Below the pieces are notes generated by a model. It searched no databases, was not told where the DNA came from, and saw only the letters and a program-made list of their open reading frames with translations. A stretch of DNA of 64,000 nt from Lentinula raphanica (taxonomy: Eukaryota; Basidiomycota; Agaricomycetes; Agaricales; Omphalotaceae): positions 558,001 to 622,000 of the forward strand of contig JANVFP010000022.1 of NCBI GenBank assembly GCA_027919835.1, read 5' to 3'. Positions 33,890-44,590 of the stretch are shown here, in pieces. Within the stretch, counting starts at the first letter, position 1, and each line of letters opens with the position of its first letter. The position numbers were made by a program, and so were the translations under genes.

Positions 33890-36800
33890 TCATGGGTCCA
33901 CAATCATGGCCTCAGAGCTCGCGCCAGCCGTTGCACCCTCCTTGTCGGCTCCTGCTACAGTCAACCGACTTCTCCTACGAGCATATTCGCTCTGTCTCGC
34001 CCGTTTCTTTGCACTCAACAAGACACTCGCCTCGCTATTTCTGGTTCCCGAAACTCCGACGTGGCTTCTTCGGGCTCCACCCATACTCTTTCTCGGGGCC
34101 TTGTGTACTCCCACACCAAGACTCGACCGTTTCGCGGCAAGCCCAACAGCAGACGGTCCTGTATAATTCGTACTGCCCGACAGCCCCGATCCAGAAGCGG
34201 CGCGCTGAGAAGCGAGTTTGGCGATGACCTTCGACCGTGATATGCGCGGTTTACGACCAGACAAAGAGCGCTGTTTGACGGACAACCCTCCACTGGCAGT
34301 CCGTGCGTTTCCCTCTCTGATGGGGGAAGGGAGTCCCGATCCCACAGGCACCACGAGTGGTTTGCTAAATATCTTGACTGGAGGAGCACCATTGGAAGAT
34401 GGAGAAGATGGAGAAGCTACAGGTTTTTCGGACGGAACATTCAAGTGTCCAGACTTGAGCTTGTTGACGCTAGTGGTCTTAGCTAGGGAACTAGCGGTAG
34501 GAGCAAGTAGTCGAGAACTTGTCGAGTGGTGACTGGTGAGATTAAGACTTCCACGGGTTCCGAGACTGGAAACTCTTGAGGCCGTTGCAGACGTGCCAGA
34601 CACTCGAGAGACCATAGATGAGCTTGTTGCAGTGCCATTCCGAGTGGTAGTAGAACCAGTGGTGGACGTTCGGATACTGCTGCTCTTCGTAGGGGCTGCA
34701 AAAGAAGGTATAGGAGAGCGTGACCGAGAAGAATGTAACGTTGCAGCTACAGAACCTAGTGAACTCATGGTTCCTGTATTGGATATGTCTCTGCTGCGAG
34801 ATGAAGTGGATGGCGTAATCATTTTTGTAGAACCCGTCTCTGTTCCAGAGGGCTTCCGTTGAGCAGCGGAAGATGCGGCTTTGGCTCTGGCCTCCGTAAC
34901 GTTGATAGATGGCACATGCTCTGGTACAAATGGAGCATTGACCGGGGCTACAGTTGAAGGTTTGGGCGCAACGGTAGCAGGGGCTTTCTTCCCTCCGCCC
35001 CATACACCTTTCACAATAGACTTGGCTGCGCTGGATAAGAACCCGAACCGAGATTTAGACGCTACAGGTTTCGGAGGAGGTTTGCCTACAACAAATCCTT
35101 ATAAGCACGATAGGCAGTATGCTTAAAACGAGTGACCTACTATTTCGACTCATACTCACTCTCCCTCGGCCCATACTCGCTCTCCCATTTGCGGCGCTAC
35201 TCCTTCTTCGAGCTCGATTCATTTCCAACCTTTTACGAATAGCTTCTCGTTCTTTTTCTGACTTCTCCAACCCCATTTGGTTAGCCTCCTTCATTCCGGT
35301 CTCTTCCTTACCGCTAAATTCGACTCTTGCTTTCTTGCCCACAGGTGCCTCCTCTTCGTCATCATCGTCGTATCCAAAGCCTCCAGGAACGGTCCTCCTA
35401 GTAGTACTAATCACTCGAGTGCTCGTACGCTTCGCTAGTGGATGTTGACCATCATCAATGGCGTTCGACTTCCTCTTCTTTCCTACCTGTACTGGTTCAC
35501 TGCTAGAACCAGCACTAGCAGTCATAGGAGCACTGTTGAGGTGGTTCTTGCGATTCACATATCCAGCGATACTCTCCATACCGTCAAACTGATCTTGATG
35601 AGCCTTGTCGAATTTTTCCTTCACTTCTTTCTTGGCAGCATGAGCACCGAAACTCTTCCGCAGAGGCTTGATCTCACGATCAGCGTATTTCTTCTGTGAT
35701 CCTGGAGTGAGATGACTGCCACCACCAGGCTGAAGGTTGGAGATCAGAGAAGTGTGAACGGTATCGACACCGTCAGCGAGTAGACGTCGATTCATCTCCT
35801 CTAGTACCGATGCAGCGGCGGTTTGGAATTGTGCGTTAGAGACTCGATGCTGAGGTAGAGGGGAGCCGAATACGAATGGTTCGAGTTTTGCTGTTTTCGA
35901 AGGAGGATTCACAGCTGTGGAGCCATGGAGTCCAGTATGTCCAGTAGAAGATGCGACGACTACATCCTCCATGGGCAAGTCCGAGTACAGTTTTACATTC
36001 TCACCTGGACCATGGGGACTTCCCAGTACAAGATCGAATGCTGTATTCCAAGGTTTCAACTGTGGCGTGCTGGAGATTTCAGCGTCGAACGTGTGAACAA
36101 ATGTAGAAGGTCCAGGAGAGTCTGCAGGATCATTCATAGATGATGATGACACCAATCGTATCGTGGTAGTAGGCCCGGATGTACTCTTTCTGGGGGTCGC
36201 GAGCCCGTAGCCTAGGCTGAATCGAGCATCACCCAAGCTCAGCCTTGCGTTATCTGGTGCGGGTGCACCAGGTCTGAGTACATGTCCCGGAAGCGGGGCA
36301 TTCTCCTCCCTATTACCGAAATCGAATTTGGAGAGAGTTCCGGGTGTAGGTGGGTTTACACTGAAATGTGAGAAGTCGGAGAAGTGATCTGTCATCGGAG
36401 CCTGAGTGGGTGAAGGAACAGGCAAACGGGAATAGGGAATCGCATGTTTAGAAAGCTCATCGTCCGTTGCTCTGGGAAAACGGTCTCCTCGACTCCCTGG
36501 ATTGTGATCTTGTTGTACAGAGGGTCGCTCTGAGAGAGAGGGGTCTTGAGAATCATTATGAGCCGCATCAACGCTCAATATAGACGAAGTGGAGGTGGCC
36601 ACAACAGATTTAGCCGATGTGCTACGCTTGATTCCCAAAGAAGAGGCCAAGGCTTTGATAGATGTCATCGTTGATGCTGTTGAAGCCAAGTGAGCACTGG
36701 GCGTCTGAACACTCGAAAGTGAAGTGATTAGCGTACATTTCGAGCCACCGGTTCCAAACTCTCTGTGAGAAGCAATGCTTCTCAACGTGCCATTTCGTGA

Positions 36801-37181
36801 TCCACTGCCCTCGTTCTCTGCTTCTGCGATGCTTTCCATGACCTCCCATTGTTCGCTGGGACGAGGTAGCTCCTTCGTCACGGTAATCTTCGCTCTTGTG
36901 CGGGCGTCGTGGTTTTCTTTATCTTCATCGCCGTTATCACGCGTCTCAATGTCAACACTCAAATCGCCTCTATCAATTGCATTGACCCTTGTGGCGATAT
37001 CCGAACCGCTGCCCTTCGTGAGATCCTCAGCCACCTTCTTCAGTCTCTCAATGAGTTCGACATTCTTTCCAGAGGCCTTTATCGAGTGGATTTTGCAGAG
37101 CTTCACGAGTTGATCGCGTTTGAGCGAGTGCAACGCAGGGGAATTGAATAATATTTCCGTCGTCTGAGACAGAGAAGTCAT
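33890..37181 (-). CDS. SAP-domain nuclear protein with KEN box
   Basis: About 1080 residues in two large exons joined at about 35146/35086 (donor GTAGGT). The N-terminus carries a SAP motif, ALHSLKRDQLVKLCKIHSIK followed by ASGKNVELIERLKK (residues about 16-49), a helix-loop-helix DNA/RNA-binding module. A KEN tripeptide in GDEDKENHD (residues 88-90) and an RLSLGDARFSL stretch resemble APC/C degrons. The rest is mostly disordered and Ser/Thr/Pro-rich, with basic patches such as GKKRKSNAIDD, AIRKRLEMNRARRRSS and the C-terminal KKRARQSEYARRRSRL. The middle repeats TPRKS/SPIR-type sites suited to Cdk. SAP plus KEN plus basic low-complexity sequence recalls mitotic NuSAP, but I see no firm homology over the rest. 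Unknown function, probably nuclear. Confidence 0.8.
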
Positions 37182-39446
37182 AGTGAGGCCAATTAACCGT
37201 CTCGCTGGCCACCGTAGAGCGTTTGAAAATGGTCCGGGCTAGAAAGTCGATGTTGAACGTGAATCAGAACCTGAGCTTGAAGTTCAGAATCAAAGGTTGG
37301 AATGGGAAACTCTTCAACGTTGGCACGTGATCGTTCCAAAATTTCAAGGTCCGCTTCCCGCGCGCTTGTTTAGCCGCCCGGACTGGAAACTTTAAAATTT
37401 AAGCCACCACCTTGCCACCACCACCGTAAAAGTTCAATGCCTTACCCCTTTTCATTTCCTGCAGGATGATTGGGCGAGCTATTGGAACCTATCTTTGTAC
37501 TGTCCCTGTGCGCTTAAGGGTAACGTACCACGCCAGCTTCTCTGACTCGCTAGTACTTAAGCGTACAACCCGCCGGGCAGTTTGAACGAAGGATATACTT
37601 TTCACTATCAATGCGGCACGTACTGATGCAGGTAACCACAAAAGCAAACTGTCCACTATTCCAGTATATCCACGTATTCCTGGTTCCTTTGGTAAGTAGG
37701 TTGCCCGTTGAGTCTTGTTGAGTCTTGACTCAAATTTCCTGTGATCCGTTTGTTGATTCCTCATCAAAAAATGATCTGGCCTCACTGCCTCAGGCCTCAG
37801 GTTTGATCCAGGTTTAATCTTCCGAATCCCGATAACTCAAGAGTCAAGAAAGAGTCAAGACCCTTCAAGCTCAAGCTTCGAGAATTGAGCTGAATTGAAG
37901 TCCCTATCTAGTGAGTAGACATACGGTGACGATTCCTACCCTTAGAATCAACCTCCAGAAAATTTTTCTAACGTTGAATCCGGTTGAAAGCCTTCCGGAA
38001 GAGCGACCATGAGCATGATGTGAGGCTTTCCACAAGTCGATTCAATCATCAATGCATCCGCTATATGACTATCAGTATGCACCTGTATGCACACCATATG
38101 AGGACATCCTTGCATCATCCACCTTCCAACGCATCAAAAATTGCGTTCTCTTTCCAAGGACCCGATGCTTCCCGATGGTCTCTCGAGTCAATATCCGGAA
38201 TACTTACCAGCGAATCCCAACGTGCTCGCTCTCCTAATGAGGAAGGTTCGAGAGGCGCATCACTGGATAGATACCCGGAACACTCGACAGCGAATGCGTT
38301 TCTCCCAAAAAGGAGTTGTGGCTGATACCTTCGGAGGCGCAATCTCCTCTATTATTTTTTTCTCTTTCTGACTTCGAGCGATTTGTTTCTGGAATGAAGC
38401 ATGCTTGTTTGGACGAATCAGACGGCTTCCCAGTAAACGATCGGAGCACGTAACAGCGAAGCTCAGCGTGCTCGCTCTTCTAAAATTCCAGCAAAGAAAC
38501 TTGGTGTGACCATCCTCTTTTTCTGCCCTGCGTTGCATCCTTACGGTGTCCGTGGGTGAGATCGATGGCCCCACACGCTCAGTGCCCCGGAATACTCAAG
38601 AGCGAACATGAAGAGTTCCAACAGAATTTCTATCTGGTTATTGAGGCGCATCACCAGTGGTCAGCTATCCCGCTTTTTTGCTCATTCAACGATATACTTC
38701 GGACGGTATCCTGCCGGCACCATCAGAGTATACAGGTTATCTTTGCCATCTGGGTTATCCGCACCTCGCAAATGGATGCAGATTCGTTTGCCACTTCATT
38801 GGAGTAATTTGGCCGTAGGGATCCAGAGGGATCCTCGAGGTGTCGGAGTTCATGTAGGAAAATTGAAACCTAGTCCGCCTTGGTTGAACAATCATTGAGC
38901 ATTAGTGAGTCCCCGTCTCTAAGACTTCAACGACGCGTTGTAACCAGGATACCGTTCTGATTGAACAAAGCACAACAAGAAAATATCTTCTGTCATTGTC
39001 AATGCCATCGATACCCCCTGATATCCCCCAGGGGCCAGTACACAGTCGCCTTTGAACCAAGGTCGAACTTTCGGCCAATCAGCGATTATTATTTTTGCAC
39101 TTATTGGCAAAGCATTCAGAATTTTCCAATCCCTTGTTTTGGGAAGGATGATTGATTTGGTTGGTAGTACTATGCCTTCAACCCGTCTCAAGCACCAGTA
39201 GGAGCGCCAACAGCCCTGACAGTGTACCACTGAGATTCTGTATCCTGTACTTAGTACTTACTATCGTCTGAGTTGAGCCACGTCCGTGATCTACTGTATC
39301 TTGTATGGTATACTTCCTCCGAGTCGATACAGAGCGAAATTCGGCATCCGACCTCCGCCATGAATTTGGTGACTCAAACTTGCCAGAACTTACTTACCAG
39401 GGGTTCGCTAAGCGCTTGCAGTGGGGATAGATACGTAGGTAATAAA
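37182..39446. other. gene-poor region with decayed repeats
   Basis: No supported gene. The first 250 bp serve as promoter of the SAP-domain gene. TCTTGACTC-type inverted repeats lie at 37713-37740 and 37842-37865. Diverged copies of one segment lie at 38195-38654. A frame at 38700-38898 (AGTIRVYRLSLPSGLSAPRK) and one on the minus strand at 38919-39230 look protein-like but have no clear start or context. Confidence 0.4.
38195..38654 (+). repeat. diverged direct repeats
   Basis: CCGGAATACT followed by AGCGAA starts at 38195 and again at 38586. In both copies GAGGCGCATCAC follows at the same distance (38252 and 38643), an offset of 391 bp. A third copy at 38441 shares ACAGCGAA and GCGTGCTCGCTCT with the first. 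A fourth fragment (CCGGAACACT...CAGCGAAT) lies at 38275. Confidence 0.5.
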
Positions 39447-39481
39447 TATGCAAGAACTCTACAAGACTGCAGATTTTCCAA
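39447..39481 (+). repeat. 35-bp exact direct repeat, left copy
   Basis: Starts TATGCAAGAACTCTACAAGA and ends GATTTTCCAA. Identical over 35 bases to 40549-40583, with unrelated flanks. The two copies bracket the gene relic at 39687-40399. Confidence 0.75.
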
Positions 39482-39686
39482 TACTCATGCTCTAAACAGA
39501 ATTATTGACTACTAACCATCGTTGACTGACATCCGCGACGTTCAAATAGGTCATCTAGAGGATCCCAAACATCATTTCCAACACCTAGCTCTGGAATCTG
39601 GACGATAACTATACATTGAATTTAAGATCCACTTGTACGTTGCACGAAGTTCTTGTTATGTTAGTGTTACCAATTATCTTTTTCAG

Positions 39687-40399
39687 ATACAACATTGTCG
39701 AAGATACCGCAAAGACTCCTGTGACTCGTCCTTCTCGTATCGGTTCCGCTGTGATCAAAAATATTTGACTGTTCCCTGAAGTCGAGGTTGACCTTCGAAT
39801 GCTGTATATTACATCTGCAAAGAACCTCAAAGATGAGGAAGATAGGCAGAAAGAAGAACAGCGCGAAGCAGAGCTGGAATGACAATGAATGATTGGATGT
39901 GAACAAAAACACGTAGCGGATGACAATGCTTATCATGTTGAATCTCAAATTGAACACAAGAAACGAAGACTCGAAGAGACGCGTTGTGGAATTCTAAACT
40001 CAGATTCTACCGATGCTGAAGGTCAGTATCTTTGCTGCCCATCTTCAACACCAGTAATGGTATCTTCATACAGTCAAAAAGCCTCTGATGCAAGCCAGTA
40101 ATTACTTGTTACCACATCGTCGCTTTCTACAGCACTTACACCACATTATAGGCACATCATTTGTCTCCAATGAACCTAATTCTTCCACTTCCGCGCAAAC
40201 CGAGTTCCAGTGGGAGCGTGCATGTCTATGGGTGGAAAACCTCCAAAGAAGACCGCTGTGAAAAGAAAGGCCACTTGAGCTTTGGAAACAACGTGCTGTC
40301 GAGGATGTCGTGCCCAATGAAGACATCAACATGGCCAGCGGATGCCAATGCCTAATGAGTGCCTGTAAATCAATCAAAATTTGCGTGCACGATAGGTAG
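39687..40399 (+). pseudogene. gene relic interrupted by four in-frame TGA codons
   Basis: One frame stays coding-like from an acceptor-like TTTTCAG at 39686 to 40021. It then continues, phase preserved, across a plausible GTCAGT...TATAG intron (40022-40151) to TAG at 40397-40399. It reads YNIVEDTAKTPVTRPSRIG, then LKDEEDRQKEEQREAELE (charged coiled coil), MIGCEQKHVADDNAYHVES, and after the intron TSFVSNEPNSSTSAQTEFQW and ELWKQRAVEDVVPNED. TGA occurs at 39766, 39880, 39886 and 40259, with no frameshift needed. I do not recognise the parent family. Decay by C-to-T change at CGA codons would explain why all four are TGA. Confidence 0.45.
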
Positions 40400-40820
40400 T
40401 TTTTTTGAATGTATGTATGTACAATATCTTTCTTATCGTGTACCATACCAGTGTCTTCGATGAATGTATGTTGTACTATGAATCTTGTTCTGAGACTCAG
40501 AGTCCTCGTTCCAAGAGTCGGAGACTGCCGCGAGGGCGGCGCTACCGGTATGCAAGAACTCTACAAGACTGCAGATTTTCCAACCCGACTGCACCGGTAA
40601 ATGCACTCGCCGTTTCCAGAATCCAAGATCGACGCTAGATCAAAAACCAGATCGTGGTTTGATAACCGAGTCGACTGCCCTTTGCTGCCTCGTGACCCGA
40701 CGTCAGGTTCGCAGCCATGTGAGACTTGCCTCCTAACGCGCTTGAATTCCCGAATTATAAACGGCTTCCTCGAAGACGCAAATCCTCAACTTCTTCGACC
40801 ACTTACACCCATATCCCAAA
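40400..40820. other. promoter side of second Zn2Cys6 gene
   Basis: Holds the right copy of the 35-bp repeat and the upstream region of the regulator at 40821. No gene seen. Confidence 0.45.
40549..40583 (+). repeat. 35-bp exact direct repeat, right copy
   Basis: Identical to 39447-39481, 1102 bp downstream. It lies about 240 bp upstream of the start of the second Zn2Cys6 gene. Confidence 0.75.
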
Positions 40821-43800
40821 ATGCCAGACAGCGATTCGACTCCTCCCTCAACTTCTGCCATACCTCCTCGTAAACGACGTGCTAAACAGGCTTGTGATGA
40901 ATGTAGTCGCAGACGCGGTACGTTTTTGTTTCTTCATGAACGTTGACATCAGCCTAAAAGTTTACCTAGTCAAATGTGAGGTCCTGTTTGGCTACCTGTC
41001 TTTCTGCTCACCTTTGCTTTATCAGGTAATGGAACGCTAACGGCGAATGGGATCTGCTCAAACTGTATAAGTTTGCAAATGGATTGCACCTACACATCTC
41101 AAAAGAAGGTATGACTCCAACTATATGCTCATCTGTCCAGTCGATTCTTATGATGCATGAAGAAGCGCGGTCCAAAAGTAGGGTGAGCAATTCGAGCCAC
41201 TCTCTGACTAGTCTCCAAGATATAAACATCCCTCAGATCGAAGAGACGTCCTCCATCTGAAGTCGCTACACTCATTTACACGATATTGGCTGCTCCTCAA
41301 AGCTTTGCTCTTCCAGAGGATCCACAAAATACGCGCAACATGCTGATAGACCTTGCGAGCTATGCTCGAAGTCTAGACGACAAGTTGCATCGAACCCCTT
41401 CCCCCACGAGCGCCACCTCCAAATCTTCTGGGATAGCTTCAAGATCTTCCCCTCTAACCTCACTACCTGAAGCTGGTCCTGAAGAAGATCGAAATTGCAA
41501 TATGGAATATCTGGCCACTCGCATTCACGGTCTATCTTTCGATTCCACTGGCATATCCAAGTTCAACCAAGTGAATCTCCTACAAACAGCATTGGATATC
41601 CGGGACGAAATGTACGGCATGAACACCAGTACCATCGTGCTTCGGAAGCGTTCAGAGTTTTGGGACCCAGCTCCGGTAAAATCTCTCCAGCAGTCACCTC
41701 AAACTCCGTCTGATGATCTCTTTGTTCTTTTCTTCGTCAGTGGACCCAAATTGATGAGGCACCACAATTTGTCTTCCCTGAAGACGACTTGTTGCGAGAC
41801 CTGGTTTCCATTTACTTTTCGCGTCTGCATTACATCTATCCGCTCTTCCATCAACCCACGTTCGAAGCGCATGTATTTCAAGATAAGCTTCATCTCAGAA
41901 ATCGAATGTTTGGCGCGACTCTCCTCGCTGTCTGCGCCAATGCTGCTAGACATTCCAACGACCCTCGAAATCTTTATGGGAGCACCCGGTCAGAACACTC
42001 ACTAGGATGGAAATATTTCAGACAAATTCAGTTCATTCGACTAACCTACTTGCAACCTATGACACTGTTCGAGATACAACTCTACGCGGTGAGTGATATG
42101 TTATTGTCGGTATCTTTCGGAATTTCCTGATTGAGTTGTAGTTGTCGTTACTTTTCATGTTTCCAACATCCAACGGGGAAGGGTCATGGCCGTGGGACAT
42201 GTGCAGACCATGTATACAACTTGCACAAGAAGTTGTGTTGAATATCCAGCGGCAATCGGATCTGAGACATCGTGACATTGTGGAATGCGAGCTTTGGAGA
42301 CGCGCTTTTTGGGTACTCGTCCTGTTCGATCTCACAAGAGGTATCTTCACTGGTCGCTTCACAGAGTTGACGCCAGAACAGTGAGTACGCTGGCAGTTGC
42401 AATCGAAGTTTATTCACGTTGTACTACAGACTCGATTTCGACTTGCCTATGGAATGCGATGATGACTATTGGTTCAATGATGAGCCTGAACTTCGCTTCG
42501 TCCAACCACCCGGAAAACCTTCTTATCTCTCTTACTGGCGGCACCTCCTCACCATGGTGGTCGCATCAGGACGCGCACGTCGCAAAGTATGTGCTCAACC
42601 CAGCCTGATCAGTACATGTTTTCAATTGTCCTCTGTATCAAGGCAGCCGCAGACAGTTTCGCACCTGATCAGATTCTACAACGGCGAACAGCGTACTTGA
42701 ACAATTGGATTGATAATGTGCCTATTCATCGTAAGTCCTTCAGCTCAATTCTGAGGAACTCCGGTGGCAGAACTTGATCAATATTTAGTCCGTTGGGATC
42801 CTCAGAATCCCGACACTATCTTCTTTCACCAATCACTCATGCTCCAGTATACTTATACCCGTCTCCTGGTAAGGATATTCAATTCATATCATGTATCCCG
42901 CTAAAATCTCCAATGGTCTCATTCAGATTCAGAATCACAAAGCCCTACTTCGTCCTGGACCCATGAATTTTACTTCGCTGTCGATATGCACGAACGCTGC
43001 AAGGTCATATCTTCACATCATCCAAATACAACATCAACGCCCTGATTGCTACATGCTCCCGAATTTGATAGTACGTCCAATATTCACGCTTTTCTTCGCG
43101 CGACCTAACTGAGCGCTACGAATCAGCATCAAGTGTTTATGTGTGGAGTCATTCTATTGATAAACCTCTGGAAGAGAACGTGGATGAACTCTATGCCGGA
43201 TCAAGAGAAAGAAACTGCTGAAGTGTACAAGTGTCTGCAATTTTTGGCGTTCTATGAGCGCAGGTTCGTTTCGAGTTGACTGATCACTCTGAGCGCCTTG
43301 ACCTCAATTTTTTCATTCATAGATACGAATCAGCAGGGCGTCTCTAGTACGTTTGCATTGTTGTTTGATCTGTTTAATTTGTGTGTTGATTCCTATGATA
43401 GCGATGTTCTTTCAACGATGATATCCGCCAGCGGAATACCTACCTTTCCTGTCAGGCCCCCTGCCTTGAAGCGTTCAAGAAGTCATGAAGAATCGGAACT
43501 TATAGGATGGCAGGATAGCTACGAAGAAAGGAAGCCTTACTATGATCCCAGCCACTGCTTCCAACCACAAAGTTCATCTTCATCGGCTACTGAAGGTCCC
43601 TTTTCTTCACATGTATCGCCAGTGCCACAAACACCCATTGGACAATCTTGGGGTACAACCGGACCTGCATCAAACATGGGTAGCGAAGTGTCAGGCCCGT
43701 CACGCGATCCCAAGTAAGTATGTCCTAAGCTTTTTCGTATTCGTACATTGAGTGAATTTTGCTTTTCTCTAGTAGGGGAGGGGAAGATTGGGATATGTTC

Positions 43801-43857
43801 ATGGGCATGGTAGACGAAATGCTCTATGAAGTGCGGTCAAATGTAAACCACTATTAA
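40821..43857 (+). CDS. Zn2Cys6 transcription factor with microexon in the zinc cluster
   Basis: The start ATG opens MPDSDSTPPSTSAIPPRKRR and runs into AKQACDECSRRR. The next intron is followed by a 6-nt exon (40970-40975) and another intron, giving CDECSRRRVKCNGTLTANG and ICSNCISLQMDCTYTSQKKK, a complete six-Cys cluster. The fungal TF homology domain includes FPEDDLLRDLVSIYFSRLHY (written IYPLFHQPTFEAHVF onward), FGATLLAVCANAARHSNDPR and YSLGWKYF-like EHSLGWKYFRQIQF. Further on are RHRDIVECELWRRAFWVLVL and FDLTRGIFTGR. HPLRWD-type LRWDPQNPDTIFFHQSLMLQ follows, with YTYTRLLIQ. The C-terminal Ser/Pro-rich tail ends GGEDWDMFMGMVDEMLYEVR, an acidic-hydrophobic motif that could activate transcription. 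About 830 residues over a dozen exons. Targets are unknown. Confidence 0.87.
40970..40975 (+). other. 6-nt microexon TCAAAT
   Basis: Preceded by CCTAG and followed by GTGAGG. It supplies Val, Lys and the first base of the third zinc-ligand Cys. It is flanked by introns of 52 nt (40918-40969) and 50 nt (40976-41025). Without it the frame stays open but VKC becomes a single Gly. Confidence 0.75.
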
Positions 43858-44590
43858 TTTTCTTCGTCTGCTGTTTGATCTACCGATTTTTGAACGTCAA
43901 ACGGAACATCTTGATACTTCGATTTTCGATTCATTGATATTGAATGTACAGTACTTTATGACTTTTTTTCAATTTCTTGGTGTTTAGTATATTTCTTATG
44001 TAGCATGGTTTTCAATCTGGATTTTCATCTTCTGCTTCGTTCTCAATCTCACTCTTACATAAATAAATACATACAGATTTAATTTTCAAAGGCTAAAGAT
44101 GTATACACATGCCATTGCAAGTACCGGCGGTAGTGCACAGTTGCATTAGTATGAACAGGTATCACTGCATGCATGACTAGATAAGTGGTCCAAAACTATG
44201 TTCAACTTATTTTGAACTCTCGAATAATGGGAAAATCCTAAGTAGCCCCACATATGGTAAAACATATTTTAAACATATTTTTAAAAATGACCATATATGT
44301 AAATTTATGGTCAACTTTTGGTAGAAAATCTAATTATGTTTACCATATATGGTGCTACTTAGTATGTTCCCATTATCCGAGAGTTCGAAATAATTTCATC
44401 ATAATCTGGGACCACTTATTTGGTCATGCATGCAGTGTATGAACGTCATGCATGAACGCTGTCGTGACGCAATCGCATACACTAACGCCGATTTATTCCG
44501 CGGAGCGATTTCCCCCGCACAATCCTACTTTGTCTGCTTCCGTCTTCACGTCGTTATTGGACGCGTCGATCTGTTCTTGTCCAACGTTCA
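43858..44590. other. intergenic region carrying a MITE
   Basis: 3' end of the second Zn2Cys6 gene, the long-inverted-repeat element at 44163-44437, and the promoter of the NADH dehydrogenase gene. AT-rich; no gene seen. Confidence 0.5.
44163..44437. mobile_element. MITE with inverted repeats of about 100 bp, 275 bp long
   Basis: The left arm starts CACTGCATGCATGAC (44163) and the right arm, read in reverse complement from 44437, starts identically. Similarity continues through AAATAAGTGGTCC, GAACTCTCG(A/G)ATAATGGGAA and ACTAAGTAGC to ATATGGTAAA, roughly 100 bp in each arm. Less than 80 bp of AT-rich loop lies between. TAT flanks both ends, a possible 3-bp target duplication. No coding capacity. 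Unrelated to the element at 16509. Confidence 0.8.

Noticed and set aside
38919..39230. Minus-strand 103-codon frame in the gene-poor region
   Set aside because: No start context, splice partners or recognisable motif; probably decayed sequence.
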